In this document: positions 61,601 to 64,000 of the stretch, piece after piece | How the letters are laid out: each line of letters opens with the position of its first letter | Numbering within the stretch: position 1 is the stretch's first letter | Notes under the pieces: model-generated | The model's database searches: none | What the model was told of the DNA's origin: nothing | What the model saw: only the letters and a program-made list of their open reading frames with translations | Translations under genes and position numbers: made by a program | Assembly: GCF_040954645.1 (NCBI RefSeq) | Contig: NC_092808.1 | Span: forward strand, 19,411,383 to 19,475,382 | DNA: 64,000 nucleotides | Direction: 5' to 3' | From: Diabrotica undecimpunctata | Lineage: Eukaryota > Arthropoda > Insecta > Coleoptera > Chrysomelidae

Positions 61601-61606
61601 TCTGTA
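58605..61606. mobile_element. element with ~720-bp inverted arms and central ORF
   Basis: Inverted arms run at about 58864-59583 and 60706-61425. Reading them side by side shows only scattered differences, well above 90 percent identity by eye. They include GC-rich words such as gggcggacgcgagagtgg and ggggtcaaatgtaccacttg. A further outer inverted pair at 58605-58636 and 61575-61606 (tacagattgaac, aatttaaaacggaacatac) suggests the real ends lie there, with unmatched subterminal parts between. The centre is AT-rich and holds the coding segment at 60104-60770. The superfamily is unknown to me, and no target duplication was resolved. Confidence 0.8.
60104..60770 (+). pseudogene. C-terminal part of an unnamed transposon-associated protein
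   Basis: The reading goes from AFIQLGETDFDCNEVFETLE and FICHLYGTGLTRT through NDVRVSLFNRQYKLHDVNEP. After a one-step frame break in a ten-A run (60367-60376) it continues with LPPCQDELHQHLLRAHYISN, then AHKKVPTALIVEEHGWEFED. A TGA near 60555 stands where the KFKxF pattern suggests Trp. An acidic end (ECDIIESESDEDDECDD) runs into the right arm. I recall similar 'LPPxxxxLxxHxxRxxYxxxxW ... GW' blocks in uncharacterised invertebrate repeat proteins, but have no function. The N-terminal part is absent. Confidence 0.5.
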
Positions 61607-61609
61607 TAA

Positions 61610-61742
61610 ATTATATATTATATTAAAATAATTTAATAAATTATTATTTGCTCGTAACGCCACCTGCTAACGTGCAAGGTATACGTTGTTTTCTTCTCAC
61701 ATACCTGTCAAATTCAGAGAAAGTATTAAATTAATAATAAAA
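61610..61742 (+). repeat. dispersed repeat, copy 2
   Basis: Direct-orientation match to 19207-19350. It begins directly outside the outer end of the long-armed element. Confidence 0.7.
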
Positions 61743-62844
61743 TATATAAATTTAATTATTGTATAAACTAAATAAGATGTTTAAAAGTAATAATGGTACT
61801 TTATGAAATTATTAATTTTAAAACGAGAAGTGTCATAAAAATTTAAGCGGATTGTTCAATATTTTTAATGTAATACTATATAGAAAAATGTAATACAACC
61901 ACAATAGAAGCTTTGCTTCAATAAGAATATAAAACAAAATATTTAAGTAAATACTAAATAATTTTCCAATTACCAAAATTACCAAACACCGACATAAATC
62001 CTTATTAAAACGTCTATTTTATGTTATAAGGTATTTCCTTACTAGATATCAACAACTATTAAAAATATTTAGTTTTTGTGTTATGATTCACTTACAATAA
62101 ACCGTTGATTTTCATAATATCAGAATTTTCTTTGAATGACTCATTCTAACCGTGAGAAATCATAACCGATTTTATTACAACCACCTCATGATTCAACATT
62201 TATTGACAATAGTTTACCAAATGTATTCGGTATATCATTAATAGAATCAAGTTACAAGAAGTGCTTAAAATTCAGACTTTTCTTAAACCTCACCAAACGA
62301 CATACTCGAATCTAAATTCCGATTGTTAAAAGTCGATCACTTGAATTCACTTCTTTGTTAACACGGGTGGGAACGAACCAGAATGAATGTACACCCCGTG
62401 TGCAGGAACAGTTAAGACTTCTTTTTTTCTTTAATGGACTACTTCCCCTTTTAAAGTTCATATTTGTCGTCGTAGCGTGTAGAAAGGTGATTTCAACACA
62501 TGATTAGCCTTTGCATTTGTAAGGATGCCGTTTAGGTGGCGGTGTACATGTGAAACATCATAAAACACATGTTATACACTTTGAACAAAGGTAGAAAACT
62601 TAAATTTCTAATTAAGTTTTTAACTTCATTCGTATTCAAATGAGATCGAATGATAGGGCCGTATTATATTACGGAAAATTTGCATTTAAAGTAAATTTAT
62701 TGAAAAATTGATAAGGGTGGTAGATTTTTAATTCGTATTTTGCACCTTCTTTACATATTATTATAAATCTTAGTGAACTTTTGTGTGATATCTTGAATAT
62801 TATACATAAAACGACATTACTTTTTTATTTTTCTTCAAATTTCG
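61743..62844. other. AT-rich, nothing recognised
   Basis: No coding motif. It may contain the 5' flank and left terminal repeat of the mariner-like element that follows, but I could not pair it with a right end. Confidence 0.4.
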
Positions 62845-63799
62845 GAAATACCAGATATGATTGGGTATTGGAAGAAAGTTCGAGAAATTGCTTACTTGCA
62901 TCCAAAATATATCACGAACGGTATCCTGAACGGAGGAAGATAGAAAAAAATGAGAGAACAAAAATGTTATAAGTGAGGAAAAGGAATATGATGTACTGAT
63001 AGCTACTACTGAAGATCTTCACATCAGTTCTCGTGAAATTTCACGTCAACATCACATTAGTCAAACTTCAGCGGCAAAAATCCTTCGTAAACATAAACTG
63101 CATCCTTACTATTCCTAGAATTGACAGTCGATGATTATCAACGTAGATTAGCTTTTTGTCAATGGTCTCAGCAGCAAGTGCAAAGAGACCATTGCACCGA
63201 GAGAGAATGTGCTTTCGGAGATGAGGCTAAATTTGACAAAAAAGGAACGGTGAATCGGCATAATTTTCATTACTATGCATCAAACAATCCCTATTTTGTT
63301 CACACTCATAGTCAAACTATGGTGGTCTATAAATGTTTGAGGTGGTATTGTTGGCGATTATGTGATTTGCCCACATTTTTTTGACAGTCGTGTGAATGGT
63401 GCTATATATCTGGATATTCTAAATAATCATTTGCCAATAATTCTGCAAAATGTACCTCTTAGTATTCGACAACGAATGTGATTTTCACATGACGGTTTTC
63501 CAGTTCACCACACAGCTCCAATTCACAATCATCTAAATAATAACTTTCCTGAGAGGTGGATAGGCAGAGGGGGACCAACTGTTTAGCCACCGGCACGGAT
63601 CACCGGAATTCTCCAAAATTGATTTTTTCATGTGGGGCTATATAAAATACCTTTATATCAGAAGACTCCAACAACGCTAGATGATATGAAAAATAGAATA
63701 AGAGAAGCTTTTAATAAAATTGACTTACAAATGTTAGGAAATATCGGTTACAAACTTGTATAGAGGTTGGAGGTGGAGATTTTTGAACATTTACTTTAG
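62845..63799 (+). pseudogene. mariner-like transposase, frameshifted
   Basis: An N-terminal helix-turn-helix part (SSRNCLLASKIYHERYPERR) is followed by EISRQHHISQTSAAKILRKH. The long frame ELTVDDYQRRLAFCQWSQQQ then carries FGDEAKF (first aspartate). Later frames give FSHDGFPVHHTAPI (second aspartate) and PPRSPEFSKIDFFMWGYIK (third acidic site as D). The end, VEIFEHLL and a stop at 63799, matches the usual C-terminus. All three catalytic residues survive, but several frameshifts and a TGG to TGA-type stop break it. Confidence 0.8.
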
Positions 63800-64000
63800 A
63801 CTTATTTCCTTATATCACATTAATTCTTACATTCATTACATATTATTATGGTTTATATTTTTTGTTAGTTACTTATTGAATAAAAATAATTTTGTTGTAT
63901 TCTCACTAAATACTCAATACTTATTTCTACTTACAAAAATAGAATGTATTTCCGACATTTAAAGAAAACTAAAAATATATCGGAAAATAATGAGTTTAGG

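Overview
The window reads as AT-rich insect nuclear DNA, possibly beetle (the host guess is weak). It has no bacterial or viral layout. It carries many short, decayed reverse transcriptase and transposase frames, GT-AG introns, and LINE 3' ends that finish in short microsatellite tails. Only one ordinary host exon is clear: 30186-30576 is the first coding exon of a ZSWIM4/5/6-type (SWIM zinc finger) protein, with a consensus splice donor and a GC-rich leader. No later exon of that gene was recognised, so everything from 30577 to the end is probably its transposon-filled first intron. One more intact gene is the three-exon MADF-BESS gene at 3673-5787. It belongs to a PIF/Harbinger-type element whose dead transposase lies antisense to it, and each gene has an exon inside an intron of the other.

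Layout. 0.24-0.96 kb: GC-rich repeat-like block. 2.1-3.2 kb: remnant of a RAG1/Transib-like transposase. 3.7-6.3 kb: Harbinger/MADF pair with a LINE end inserted. 7.9-9.4 kb: two Jockey-type RT fragments and a Tc1 transposase. 11.2-14.5 kb: Penelope scrap, ruined Jockey LINE, an RTE-like end and a DDE endonuclease tail. 15.1-18.7 kb: piggyBac transposase split by a DDE tail, a MITE and an intact-frame LINE with target duplication. 19.4-24.7 kb: several LINEs. 25.9-30 kb: LINE end, DDE N-terminus, one foldback scrap, otherwise anonymous. 30.0-30.6 kb: ZSWIM promoter region and exon 1. 31.7-43.9 kb: LINE fragments, three larger copies of a foldback family, Tc3-like and pogo-like scraps, and a three-layer nest (LINE, interrupted by foldback, interrupted by Jockey). 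44.9-56.6 kb: dense RTE-like LINE copies, one interrupted by another LINE, with a less repetitive gap at about 49-50.9 kb. 57.8-58.6 kb: LINE RNase H end. 58.6-61.6 kb: an element with very long, nearly identical inverted arms around a lightly damaged coding segment. 62.8-63.8 kb: mariner-like pseudogene.

Most of the window is an insertion chronology, not a set of cooperating genes. The most promising leads are the long-inverted-repeat element at 58.6-61.6 kb, the interleaved Harbinger/MADF pair, the RAG1-like remnant, the four-copy foldback family and the repeats carrying hammerhead-ribozyme-like cores. All names come from reading translated motifs against remembered family features. No search was run, and clade names for LINEs are approximate.
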